Assembly: GCA_963785645.1 (NCBI GenBank)
Contig: CAWAWG010000009.1
Coordinates: 186,001-250,000 of the forward strand
Direction: 5' to 3'
Source: Trebonia sp963785645
GTDB lineage: Bacteria > Actinomycetota > Actinomycetes > Streptosporangiales > Streptosporangiaceae
Length of the DNA: 64,000 bases
This document shows, piece after piece, positions 53,155 through 61,641 of this stretch (its first letter is position 1; every line of letters starts with the position of its first letter). Both the position numbers and the translations under genes were made by a program. The notes below the pieces were generated by a model that was not told the DNA's origin, did no database searches, and worked only from the letters and a program-made list of their open reading frames with translations.

Positions 53155-53478
53155 GGCGACAGCCAGCCAGAAAACCCAAGGCATTATCCCGAACGAAGGC
53201 GGCTTCCTCGCCCGGCTCGACCGGCTCCTCGCGGCGTGGCCGACCCGGCGTCGCGGCATTCCCAGGAACCGATCCCGCACCGGCGAGACGCGGCTGCGGG
53301 CCTGCCCGGTGACTGCCCGCGCCCTCCGGCATGGCGCAGCGCACCTTCCGTTCGGATAAATCCCTAACCGGAAGCCGGAGCTGTGCGCCGGCGGCACCGC
53401 CGACCGCGTAGAGGCCCTTGACCGGGACGCCTGAGGCGGTAAGCACCGTGGCGGTGGCGTCGGTCGCCGGGCCGCCCT
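53155..53478. other. convergent intergenic region with a flavoprotein gene fragment
   Basis: These 324 bases between the adhesin and the MBL gene hold no complete gene. The minus strand of 53372-53480 encodes a piece of a flavoprotein dehydrogenase. The rest has no recognisable content. Confidence 0.4.
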
Positions 53479-53480
53479 TC
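53372..53480 (-). pseudogene. fragment of an FAD-dependent dehydrogenase
   Basis: Directly after the MBL stop, the minus strand reads LKGGPATDATATVLTASGVP and on to GLYAVGGAAGAQLRLP, which resembles the FAD-binding C-terminal stretch of KSTD/fumarate-reductase-type enzymes (the conserved GLYAAGNAAG region). Only about 36 codons remain and nothing upstream matches, so this is a decayed remnant, perhaps left by deletion. Confidence 0.4.
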
Positions 53481-54339
53481 AGGAGCCGCGCTTGGCGACG
53501 GCGGTGCGGGCGGAGTGCCACAGGGTGCGGGGGTTGTCCCGGTCGCCGTGCAGCTTCAGCATCGCGCTGACGATGTCCTCGACGCCGCCGCCTTCGTTGA
53601 CGATGCGGCTGAAGTCGCGCAGGTACTGCTGGCTCGCGCCGATGCTCTCCGGCCGGTCGGGCGCGCCGACGCTCTTGTGTCCCGCGACGACGATCCTCGG
53701 GTCGAGGGCGGCGACGGCGTCCAGGCTGGCGATCCATGCGTCGCGACCGCGTTCATCGGTCTCGGCGGTCATCATGTGCACACCGTTGTAGACGACGTCG
53801 CCGCCGACCACCGCGGCAGCGGACGGCACGTGCAGCACCGTGGAGTGCTCGGTGTCGCCTTGGCCCACGGACAGCGCCCGCAGCACCTTGCCTTCCAGTT
53901 CGAACTGCGCGTCGGGCAGCGGATCGGGCAGTACCAGGACCTGCGGCAGTTCGCCGGGGAAGCTGGCCCGCCAGTAGGCGGACAGGCCGGGGTCGGTGGC
54001 CTCGAACCGGGCGCGCTCGACGACCTCGGGGGTAGCGATCCCACGGGCCTCGGGGAAGTGCTCCTGCAGGCGGGCCAGCCCGATCCAGTGGTCGGAGTGG
54101 CCGTGGGTGATGTACACGCCGGTGATCCGCTTGCCAAAGCCCCGTACCCAGTCGGCGAGCGCATCGACCTGGTCGAGGGTGACGAGCGTGTCGACGAGGA
54201 TCGCCTCTTCGGTGCCGGCGATCAGCGTGCTGCTCATCGGCGACCACGTCGGTTCGTCTCCCGGTCCCTGCGCGGGAGCGCCGGCGAAGGGCCGCACCGG
54301 GGCCACGTAAACGTCGATGGTGAGCGCGGTTGGGCTCAT
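53479..54339 (-). CDS. metallo-beta-lactamase-fold hydrolase
   Basis: A 286-residue protein from ATG 54339 behind GGAGG. The first metal motif is THGHSDHWIGL near residue 82, with further ligands in VVGGDVVYNGVH and VVAGHKS. It resembles MBL proteins found with TetR regulators in actinomycetes, where they hydrolyse lactones or esters. The gene is divergent from a TetR gene and their shared promoter carries a 25-bp palindrome. Confidence 0.88.
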   Translation of the reverse strand: MSPTALTIDVYVAPVRPFAGAPAQGPGDEPTWSPMSSTLIAGTEEAILVDTLVTLDQVDALADWVRGFGKRITGVYITHGHSDHWIGLARLQEHFPEARGIATPEVVERARFEATDPGLSAYWRASFPGELPQVLVLPDPLPDAQFELEGKVLRALSVGQGDTEHSTVLHVPSAAAVVGGDVVYNGVHMMTAETDERGRDAWIASLDAVAALDPRIVVAGHKSVGAPDRPESIGASQQYLRDFSRIVNEGGGVEDIVSAMLKLHGDRDNPRTLWHSARTAVAKRGS

Positions 54340-54381
54340 GATGGCTGCCTCCGGAGGTCGGCGATCGGGGTCGATCATGAA

Positions 54382-54406
54382 ATTATGCTATGTAACATAG
54401 CATAAT
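54382..54406. promoter_or_regulatory. 25-bp palindromic TetR operator
   Basis: ATTATGCTATGT-A-ACATAGCATAAT is perfect over 12-bp arms. It lies between the divergent MBL (start 54339) and TetR (start 54460) genes, so one repressor dimer pair could control both. Confidence 0.85.
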
Positions 54407-54459
54407 AATGAGAGAGGGCCGGTGGCGAGCGAAGCATCGGATCGGGGAAAATAACCGGC

Positions 54460-55008
54460 GTGTCGGAGACCGTGCGCGAAGCGATGATCAAGGCGGCGTG
54501 GCTGCTGATCGCCGAGCGGGGACTTGAGGGCATGTCCACCCGCGAAGTGCTGGCGCGCACCGGAGCGCCACGCGGCTCCGTCTACCACTACTTCCCTCGC
54601 GGCCGCACCGAGCTGATCGAACTCGCGATCGACCATTCCCGGCGCTGGATGCAGGACCAGATCGACGCGATCCGCGCCGAGACCCCGGACGACGTGGTCA
54701 CCGGCTATGTCGACATCTGGCGGCGGGTGGTCGAGAGCACGCACTTCCAGGCCGGCTGCGCCACGACCGGGGCGGTGACCGGGGGATACGAGCCCGGCAT
54801 CCTCGACCGGGCGGAGGCAGCCTTCAGTGCCACGAGCGCCGCGCTGGCCGCGCGCTTCCGACTAGTCGGGCTAGCGCCGGACGACGCCGCCCGGCGCGCG
54901 ACGATGCTGATGTACGCCGCCGAAGGGGCCGTCATCCTGGCCCGCGCGCAGCGGTCGGTCGAGCCGCTCATGTTCATCGCCGAGCAACTGACCGGCCACG
55001 AGTCATAG
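54460..55008 (+). CDS. TetR-family repressor
   Basis: A 182-residue regulator from GTG 54460. Residues 3-50 form the TetR HTH (VREAMIKAAWLLIAERGLEGMSTREVLARTGAPRGSVYHYFPRGR). The C-terminal ligand domain (TTGAVTGGYEPG..., FRLVGLAPDDAARRATMLMYAAEGAVILARAQRSVEPL) matches the TetR_C_33/LmrA-YxaF group. It should bind the palindrome 54 bases upstream and regulate the MBL gene and itself. The ligand is unknown. Confidence 0.9.
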   Translation: MSETVREAMIKAAWLLIAERGLEGMSTREVLARTGAPRGSVYHYFPRGRTELIELAIDHSRRWMQDQIDAIRAETPDDVVTGYVDIWRRVVESTHFQAGCATTGAVTGGYEPGILDRAEAAFSATSAALAARFRLVGLAPDDAARRATMLMYAAEGAVILARAQRSVEPLMFIAEQLTGHES

Positions 55009-55115
55009 CCGGGGTGGGTCATGCACGGCGGCCGCGAGCCGCACGGTCCAGCCAGCGGCCGCCCTAGTGAAGCCCCGAGTCGGCGATTCGGATCGCGCAC
55101 CGGACCCGCCCGGGC

Positions 55116-55553
55116 TCAGTGCTCGCGGGGCTCGCCGATTCGTTCGATGATCCGTGCGGCCAGCGCGAGTACTCCGAGTTCGGTGGGCGAAAGCCCGCTC
55201 ATCGCGTCGGTTAGCCAGCGGTCACGGAGTTGCATGTCTGCCGCTAGTGCCGACTTTCCTCTTGCGGTCAGCGCCAGCACGCTCTGGCGCCCGTCGCCTG
55301 CGTCGGGGCGCCGTTCGATCAGCCCGTCGGCTTCCAACTCGGCGAACACCCTCGTCAGCGATTGGGGCTGCTGACCCTCGTCGCGGCTTATCCGTGACGG
55401 CGTGCTTGTCCCGGTGCGAGCCAGGTGGCTGAGGACCGCGATCTTGGCGTTGCTGAGCGCCGAGCGGTCGCGCTCCACCCGCAGTCGCCGGGCCAGGCGA
55501 AGCACGCCGGCGCGCAGTACCGGAGCGACTTCTTCCGGCTCTTCCTGATACAT
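55116..55553 (-). CDS. MarR-family repressor
   Basis: A 145-residue MarR protein from ATG 55553; the open frame upstream to 55601 covers the promoter and is less likely. The winged helix (LSNAKIAVLSHLARTGTSTPSRISRDEGQQPQSLTRVFAELEADGLIERRPDAGDGR) is intact, with the flanking dimerisation helices. It is divergent from the FUSC exporter gene at 55611, whose 57-bp shared promoter is AT-rich and carries an imperfect dyad around ACGATATCAC/TTAGTATAT. Probably it represses that exporter and responds to an aromatic acid. Confidence 0.9.
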   Translation of the reverse strand: MYQEEPEEVAPVLRAGVLRLARRLRVERDRSALSNAKIAVLSHLARTGTSTPSRISRDEGQQPQSLTRVFAELEADGLIERRPDAGDGRQSVLALTARGKSALAADMQLRDRWLTDAMSGLSPTELGVLALAARIIERIGEPREH

Positions 55554-55610
55554 ATTTACTACGATATCACTTAGTATATATTCCGTGAACGGGCTACACA
55601 TGGAGCTGAT

Positions 55611-57008
55611 ATGGTCAGCATTAGCGAAGTAAAACGAGGGACCCGGCCGCTTCGGGCAGCGCTCGCCTCGATGGTGGTCGTGCTGCTCGCGTTCTGGTCG
55701 ATGGGACAGCTGCGCACCTGGTGGAGCCCGCCGCTAGACGCGGTGGTGTTCGCGGTGGTGCTTGCCGTCGGCCTGCCGCGTGCGATGGCCTCGCTGGGCA
55801 CCCGTGACCTGCCCGCGGCGGTGAGCGCGCTGCTGCTCGGGGCGGCAGCCTCTGTCGGCTGCGGAATACTGCTCTGCGGGACGGGCTGGGAGAAGGCGGC
55901 CGGCGCTTGCCTTTTCGCGATCGGGGTCGCCACGCCGGTCTGGCTGCGCCGGTTCGGCCCCGCCGGGCGGACCAGCGGCGCCGTTGCGGGGGTCCCGTTC
56001 CTGGCCGTACTCGTCCACCCCCTCCCGGACCCGGCCAGCTGGGTATTTCTCGGCTGGATGCTGCTTGCCGCCGGCATCGCCTGCGCCTGGGCCGCCGGCA
56101 TTCACATCCTGACCGCGTCCGGCCCGGCGCCCGTCCTGTCCGCTGCGCCCGCTCGGCCGGCAGCGCGGGGTGTGGCGGCCAGCACCCGCATGGCGATCCA
56201 GCTCGCCCTCGCGGTCGGGGCGGCCTTCGCCTTTGGGCAGTGGACCGACCCCGGTCACCCGGTCTGGCCCGTTCTGACCGTGCTCATCGTGCACAGTGGC
56301 AACCGCGGCCGCGGCGACGTGCTGTGGAAAGGAACTGAGCGTACCGTCGGCGCGCTCGTCGGTACCTGCATCGCAACCGGGCTAACCGGCTTGCTCCCGC
56401 CCGGCGACAGCCTCGCGATCGTGGCGGTCTTCGCGATCCTTGCCCTCGGCGCCGGACTGCGTGAGATCAGCTACGCCTACCGCGCGGCCTGCACCACCGC
56501 CGCCCTTGCGTTCCTCTACGGCTACTTCGGGTCGACCGGCACCAGCCTTTTCGCCCACCGTCTGCTCGGTGTCCTCGCCGGGGCCGTCATCGGCGTCGCC
56601 GCCGCCTGGTTCGTGCTGCCCGTACGGACCACGGACATCGCCCGGCTGCGCCTCGGCGCGCTCCTCGCCGCCGCGACGGCCCTCGCAACCTCGGCCGCTG
56701 CCGGCGTCCCCGATGACGCCGCGCTCGGCCGGCTCACCGCCGCCGACCTCGAACTCGACGTCTTGACCCCCACGCTGCGCGCAGCGCGCCGGTTCGGTAT
56801 CGGACCCGCCCGCCAGCTGGACCGCACAGTCGCCCGCGCCCGAGCACTCGCCGACGAAGTAACCATCACCGCAACAAACCAGCTCAGCGGCGGCATAACC
56901 ACCGAGGTCACTCCCGCTGGCGCCAAACTCGCCGACCTCACTCAGCAGATCGCCAGCATCCGCCAGGCCATCCGCACCCGGCCGGCCAGCGTGCCTACCC
57001 CAAGCTGA
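55611..57008 (+). CDS. FUSC-family (aromatic acid exporter-like) membrane protein
   Basis: A 465-residue protein with two sets of hydrophobic helices: about 15-155 (LASMVVVLLAFWSM..., ALLLGAAASVGCGILLCGTG) and 185-345, joined by a cytoplasmic loop, then a soluble C-terminal region of about 110 residues (DDAALGRLTAADLELDVLTPTLRAARRF). PVWPVLTVLIVHSGNRGRGDVLWKGTERTVGALVGTCIA is the FUSC signature. These proteins export p-hydroxybenzoate-like acids. The gene is controlled by the divergent MarR gene. Confidence 0.85.
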   Translation: MVSISEVKRGTRPLRAALASMVVVLLAFWSMGQLRTWWSPPLDAVVFAVVLAVGLPRAMASLGTRDLPAAVSALLLGAAASVGCGILLCGTGWEKAAGACLFAIGVATPVWLRRFGPAGRTSGAVAGVPFLAVLVHPLPDPASWVFLGWMLLAAGIACAWAAGIHILTASGPAPVLSAAPARPAARGVAASTRMAIQLALAVGAAFAFGQWTDPGHPVWPVLTVLIVHSGNRGRGDVLWKGTERTVGALVGTCIATGLTGLLPPGDSLAIVAVFAILALGAGLREISYAYRAACTTAALAFLYGYFGSTGTSLFAHRLLGVLAGAVIGVAAAWFVLPVRTTDIARLRLGALLAAATALATSAAAGVPDDAALGRLTAADLELDVLTPTLRAARRFGIGPARQLDRTVARARALADEVTITATNQLSGGITTEVTPAGAKLADLTQQIASIRQAIRTRPASVPTPS

Positions 57009-57291
57009 ACGGAAACCACGCTGGCGATCCGCCCGTGCGCATCGCCATCGTCATCGACGGCCTGCGCTCTGGACCTGAACGCCGGTCCTGACCTCCCCAT
57101 TAAGGCGTCGGCGGGCGTACTGTCGGCAAAGGCCAATCACCGGGATTCGGCGATGACATCTCACCTGCTCGGCGGAGAGTCTGGGGCCGTGGCCAGCGAC
57201 TCGTTACGCGGGGGAGCGGTGCTCGAGGCAGTCCGGAACTCGCAGGTGGCGGACTTCGACACCACATTGAACGGACACGGAGGCCTGGTTC

Positions 57292-58840
57292 ATGACACCG
57301 GAGACGGGAGCCCAGCCGGGCGGGCTGAGTCCTGCTGGCGACTCCGGCTCGCACGCACTGCTGGCCTACCGCTCCGCGCAAGGGCGGTGGGTGGTCGCCG
57401 CCATGATCTTGGGGTCGTCGGTGGCCGGGATCGACTCCACCGTGGTCGCCGTCGCGCTGCCGACGATAGGACGGAACCTGCACGTCGGCTTCCAGGCCCT
57501 GCAATGGGTCGTCACGAGCTACACGCTGACCCTGGCGTCGCTGATCCTGCTGGCCGGGTCGCTCAGCGACCGATGGGGCCGGCGGCGGGTGTTCCTCGTC
57601 GGCCTGGGCTGGTTCACCCTGGCCTCAGTGATGTGCGCCGTCGCGCCTGGCATCGGATTGCTAATCGCCGCACGGGCCGTGCAGGGCATCGGAGGCGCGC
57701 TGATGACGCCGGCCAGCCTGGCGATCATCGAGGCGGCCTTCCAGCCCAGTGATCGTAACCGCACGATAGGCACGTGGGCCGGATTCAGCGGGGTATCGGC
57801 CGCGATCGCGCCCTTCTTGGGCGGGTGGCTGCTGGAGACCGGCGGCTGGCGGTGGATCTTCCTGATCAACGTCCCGGTCGCGGCGGTCACCGCATGGATC
57901 ACGCTGCGGCACGTTCCGGAATCCCGCGACCCGTCGGTCTCCGGGAGAGTCGACTGGCTTGGCGCGCTGGCCGGAGTCATCGCGCTGGGCACGATCACCT
58001 ACACGATCATCGTCCTGCCGAGCGCGGGCGTCAGCTCGCCGTGGTTCATTGCCGGCGCGGCGCTCGCCGTGCTGTCCTCGGCCGCCTTCGCCGTTGCCGA
58101 ATGGCGCGGGAGGTATCCGATGCTTCCGCTCGCGATCTTTGCCCCGGTGCAGTTCCGGGCGGCCAATGCCGTCACCTTCGTCGTTAACGGCGCCCTCGGC
58201 GGCTTCGCGTTCGTCTTCATCCCCGCGCTGGAGATCGTCGCAGGCTACAGCCCGGTGGTGGCGGGCTCGGCACTAGTGCCCGTCACAGTCGTCACGTTGC
58301 TGCTGTCAGGAACCAGCGGCCGGCTGATCCCAGCGGATCGGGCCTCGGCTGCCACTGGTCGCGGGCTGCCTGCTGTGCGCGGTCGCGTCTATACTCGCCC
58401 TGCGCATCGGCCCCCACGCCGGCTACTGGACGGCTGTATTCCCGCTGGCCTTGCTGTTCGGCCTTGGCCTAGCGGCTCTCATGCCACCGCTGACTGCCAG
58501 CGCGATGAACGCTGCCCCTGACTCCATGGCCGGTCTAGCCTCCGGGGTGAACAACGCTGTGGCCCGGGTGGCGGGCCTGCTCTGGATCGCCGCGCTGCCG
58601 CCCATTACCGGCCTCACCGGGGCGGCCTATACCGACCCGGCGCAGTTCCGGTCCAGCTTCGGCCAGATCAGCTGGATCTGCGCCGGAGCATTCGCCTGCG
58701 CCGCTGTACTGGCGGCCACCTTCATCTCCCGGCCAGGCCGGCCGGCGTCGGCATCGCGAACAGCGCTCATTCAAACCCCGGCGCCCCACCTGGCCTGTCC
58801 GGTCGCCTTCCAGCCCGACCAGGACAAGCCCGCAGATTGA
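57292..58840 (+). pseudogene. DHA2-family MFS exporter, frameshifted
   Basis: Starting ATG 57292 (GGAGG seven bases before), the frame shows 14-helix DHA2 features: VAGIDSTVVAVALPTIGRNLHVGFQALQWVVTSYTL, GSLSDRWGRRRVFLVGL, and GGWRWIFLINVPVA. It stops in helix ~10 at 58521, but the next frame continues QRIGPRLPLVAGCLLCAVAS... through LFGLGLAALMPPLTASAM to 58840. A single extra A at 58327 separates the two. Repaired, the protein is 515 residues. Real mutation or assembly error. Confidence 0.8.
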
Positions 58841-58869
58841 ACGGTAGCGAGACGAGCGACCGCTCTCAG

Positions 58870-58907
58870 CCTGCTTAAGCCAGCGCATCCTGCTTAAGCC
58901 AGCGCAT
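58870..58907 (+). repeat. exact tandem duplication of 19 bp
   Basis: CCTGCTTAAGCCAGCGCAT occurs twice in a row (58870-58888, 58889-58907) 30 bases after the MFS stop; a recent slippage product. Confidence 0.8.
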
Positions 58908-59139
58908 CTCAAGGAACGCATGAACCTGCCTACCCCCGGGGCGGGGGCGCGGCCTCCGGCCGGATGTCTTCGTCTGCCAGGCCGGGATCGGTGCACTGTG
59001 CGTAGTGATGAGTACACAAATAAACAATTAGTGTCAAAATCATACTTCACCAAAAATGTGCAGAACAGGTCTAAGCTCAGGCTCCACAATGTGTGCAAAC
59101 GACCACATATGACGTGGGTGCAGGCAGGAACGGAGATCG
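58908..59139. promoter_or_regulatory. promoter region of the FkbM gene
   Basis: No gene. An AT-rich stretch (59010-59070, around AATAAACAATTAGTGTC) lies before the FkbM gene and is the best promoter candidate; I cannot assign -10/-35 with confidence. Confidence 0.35.
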
Positions 59140-60165
59140 ATGCCCTCTAGGTACGCCAAAGCCAGAAGTGCGCTGGCGAACTTGGTCGCGATCCTCGCGA
59201 CCCCACGGAACGTTGCCCGCTACCTCGGATACGCTGCCATGGGCACGCTGGTGGAACTTGTCTGGAGAAGCCAGGTTAGATCCGGTGATCTCACCGCCGA
59301 GCTCACCGACCACTTTGTCAGCAACGGCGCCATGGTCGTGGATGTCGGCGCCAGCTGGGGCCTGTTCAGCTACCATCTCGCCCGTTTGGTTGGCGGGGCC
59401 GGCACGGTGCTCAGCTACGAGCCGCATCCGATGAACAAGCTAGCGCTTGAGAAACTGGTTAGGGCGCGGCCTAACGTCCGTTTCCGCCCCGCCGCCGTGT
59501 CGGACCTGACCGGCATTGCGGACCTGCAGGTTCCTATTTTCGGCAGCCGGCATGTCACCGCGCAGTCAAGCCTCGCCCATGGCTTCGACGGACAGCGCGG
59601 CGTCCGGGTTGAGAAGGTCACCGTCCCGACGGTGCGACTGGACGACGAGGTCGGCGACCGACGCGTCGACCTCGTCAAGATCGACGTGGAAGGGCACGAG
59701 ATGTCCGTGCTACGCGGTGCCTCCGCCACGCTCCGCAAGTACCTTCCGACCATGCTCATCGAAATCGAGCAGCGCCACCTAGACTGCCCGATCAAGGATG
59801 TATTCGCGGAAATCGATGATCTCGGATACGTGCTCTACTTTATCCATGGCCCGGTGCTTCGCCCCATCAGGGAATTCGACCTCGAGAAGCATCAGCTGTC
59901 GCACGTCATGCAGCAGGTTTTCACGCCATTCAGCATGCCGGAGGGGTACGTCCACAACTTCTGCGCGGTAGCTAGTCCGGACGTTCTCGTCGGCGCCGCC
60001 GGATTCACGGCCTTAGCGGCAATTCCCAGCGCCGCCCCGGACCCGCGCGACGGCGGGCCGCACTCGGTCCTGCCGGTTCGCGGCCAGGCCGGTGACAGCG
60101 TCGGCCAGTGCTGCTATGGTCCTTGCGTGCGCACCCCAGTCATTGCCTGGTGGCGTCCCCTGTAG
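59140..60165 (+). CDS. FkbM-family methyltransferase
   Basis: A SAM-dependent methyltransferase. GGAG is 8 bases upstream of ATG 59140. MVVDVGASWGLFSYHLARLVG near residue 65 is the SAM-binding motif I; YEPHPMNKLALEKL and VDLVKIDVEGHEMSVLRG are FkbM motifs. The methylated product is often a sugar or polyketide. The true C terminus is uncertain: the last 50 codons run through the trp leader in frame and end at its TAG at 60165, whereas the family sequence ends near residue 290. Adjacent genes give no clue to the substrate. Confidence 0.8.
   Translation: MPSRYAKARSALANLVAILATPRNVARYLGYAAMGTLVELVWRSQVRSGDLTAELTDHFVSNGAMVVDVGASWGLFSYHLARLVGGAGTVLSYEPHPMNKLALEKLVRARPNVRFRPAAVSDLTGIADLQVPIFGSRHVTAQSSLAHGFDGQRGVRVEKVTVPTVRLDDEVGDRRVDLVKIDVEGHEMSVLRGASATLRKYLPTMLIEIEQRHLDCPIKDVFAEIDDLGYVLYFIHGPVLRPIREFDLEKHQLSHVMQQVFTPFSMPEGYVHNFCAVASPDVLVGAAGFTALAAIPSAAPDPRDGGPHSVLPVRGQAGDSVGQCCYGPCVRTPVIAWWRPL
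60092..60120 (+). promoter_or_regulatory. predicted promoter of the trp leader transcript
   Basis: GTGACA (60092-60097) and TATGGT (60115-60120) are 17 bases apart, a good sigma-70-like promoter. Transcription would start at about 60127, that is at the leader GTG itself. Confidence 0.6.
60127..60165 (+). CDS. trpL: trp leader peptide with tandem Trp codons
   Basis: GTG start, 12 codons, TAG stop, encoding VRTPVIAWWRPL with two adjacent Trp codons (TGGTGG at 60148-60153). It precedes two alternative hairpins and the trpD start, the classic attenuation layout. The predicted transcript start coincides with the GTG, so it would be a leaderless ORF. Family knowledge: several actinobacterial trp genes have Trp-rich leaders. 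The reading frame is shared with the end of the FkbM frame. Confidence 0.7.
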   Translation: MRTPVIAWWRPL

Positions 60166-60217
60166 GCGGGGGACGCTTCTTGGTGCCGCTCGAACCCACC
60201 GTCAACCCGGTGGGTTC
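60153..60217 (+). terminator. trp attenuator hairpins
   Basis: Stem 1: GCGTCCCC (60153-60160) with GGGGACGC (60169-60176). Stem 2 (terminator-like): GAACCCACC (60192-60200) with GGTGGGTTC (60209-60217), followed by a T-containing stretch. GGTG at 60182 and the CCACC of stem 2 allow a competing pairing. Confidence 0.65.
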
Positions 60218-60259
60218 TGTGCTGTCCGGGCCTGCCGGTACTCGAAAGGTACGGCTCCG

Positions 60260-61407
60260 ATGACCGATCCCCGTCTTTCCGTTCGGCCGCATGCCTTCCC
60301 CGCCGCAGGAGGAGATGCGGTCCGCGCCACCCCGACCGCCGGCAACCTCTCGTGGACGGGGCTGCTGGCCCGCCTGGTCGATGGCGATGACCTCTCCGCC
60401 GCTGAGGCGCGGTGGGCCATGCGTGAAGTTGCTCTCGGGAACGTAGAGCAGGCGCAACTGGCCGGATTCCTGGTCGCTCTGCGCTGCAAGGGGGAGTCGC
60501 CCCAGGAACTGCTGGGCTTCCTGGACGCACTGATGCAGGACGTCGTCCCGGTACCGGTTGACGGGCACGGCCTGCTCGATGTGGTCGGCACCGGGGGCGA
60601 CGGCGCGCACACGGTGAACGTCAGCACGATGGCGGCTATCGTCGCGGCCAGCAGCGGAGCCAGAGTGCTGAAGCACGGGGGCGGTCCGCGTCCGGCAAGG
60701 CCGGGGCCGCCGACGTCCTCGAGGTCCTGGGGCTCCCCCTGGACCTCGGTCCCCAGGCCATTGCGCAGTGCGTCCGCGATGTCGGCATCGGCTTCACGCT
60801 GGCGTCACGCTTCGTGCCCGGACTCCGTCACGCAAGCCCGGTGCGAAAGGCTCTCGGCGTCCCCACTGCGATCAACTACATCGCCCCGCTGACGAACCCG
60901 GCCGCCCCGTCGCACTCGCTGGTCGGCTGTGCCAGCAAGGCGGCAGCTCCGACGCTCGCAACGGTGCTTGCCGAACGCGGAGCCAGTGCCATCGTCGTTC
61001 ACGGCGACGACGGGCTCGACGAGCTCACGACCACTGCCCCGAGCACACTCTGGACGGTGACCGGTGGCCGCACCCGCCAGCTGACCATTGACCCCCTTGA
61101 CTACGGGATCGCACGAAGTGAGCCGGAGTCGCTGCGCGGCGGTGACGCCCAGTACAACGCGCAAGTCGTACGCGACGTGCTCGACGGCCGCCCGGGGCCG
61201 GTGCGCGATGCCGTGATCCTGAACGCCGCGGCGGCCATCGCGACCCGCGAACTCACCCGAGGGGATCTCAAGGACGTTCTGGCCGACTGCCTGGACCGGT
61301 CGCGAAGGGCGATCGACTCCGGAGCCGCAGCCGCGACTCTCCGGGCCTGGCTCGAGCGGTCGAGTGCGCTCGCCCCGACTCAGCCTGAGTCCGGTGGTCC
61401 CCGATAA
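60260..61407 (+). pseudogene. trpD: anthranilate phosphoribosyltransferase, frameshifted
   Basis: Starting at ATG 60260, the frame encodes the N-terminal helical domain (SWTGLLARLVDGDDLSAAEARWAM...) and the PRPP-site GTGGDGAHTVNVST, then shifts after ARVLKHG. In the next frame the protein continues (SGKAGAADVLEVLGLPLDL..., FVPGLRHASPVRKALGVPTAINYIAPLTNP, HGDDGLDELTT) to 61407. One base is missing at 60680-60681, inside the HGNR motif, where the Asn codon is reduced to two bases. Repaired, the protein has about 382 residues. It catalyses the second step of tryptophan synthesis. A trp attenuator precedes it. Confidence 0.85.
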
Positions 61408-61641
61408 CTCCCACTGGACGGCGGCAGCCTCGCCTTCGGGCGGTCATCCGCCTGGCTGAGGTCCTGCCTGGCGCGGGGACGTCACCGCCACGTTCCCCGC
61501 CACCCGTCGCACGTAACCGGATCTCGTTCACGCTGATGGGCTTGCCGGTGGCAGCTGTCAGAGGTGAGGCAGTGAAAATGACCGGTGCCCGCTGTGCGTA
61601 ATCAGTAGGATTCCTTATGTAAAGGGAGGGGATGGCGGGCC

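Noticed and set aside
57153..57752. Second ORF covering the start of the DHA2 exporter
   Set aside because: Out-of-frame shadow; MFS motifs are in the frame from 57292.
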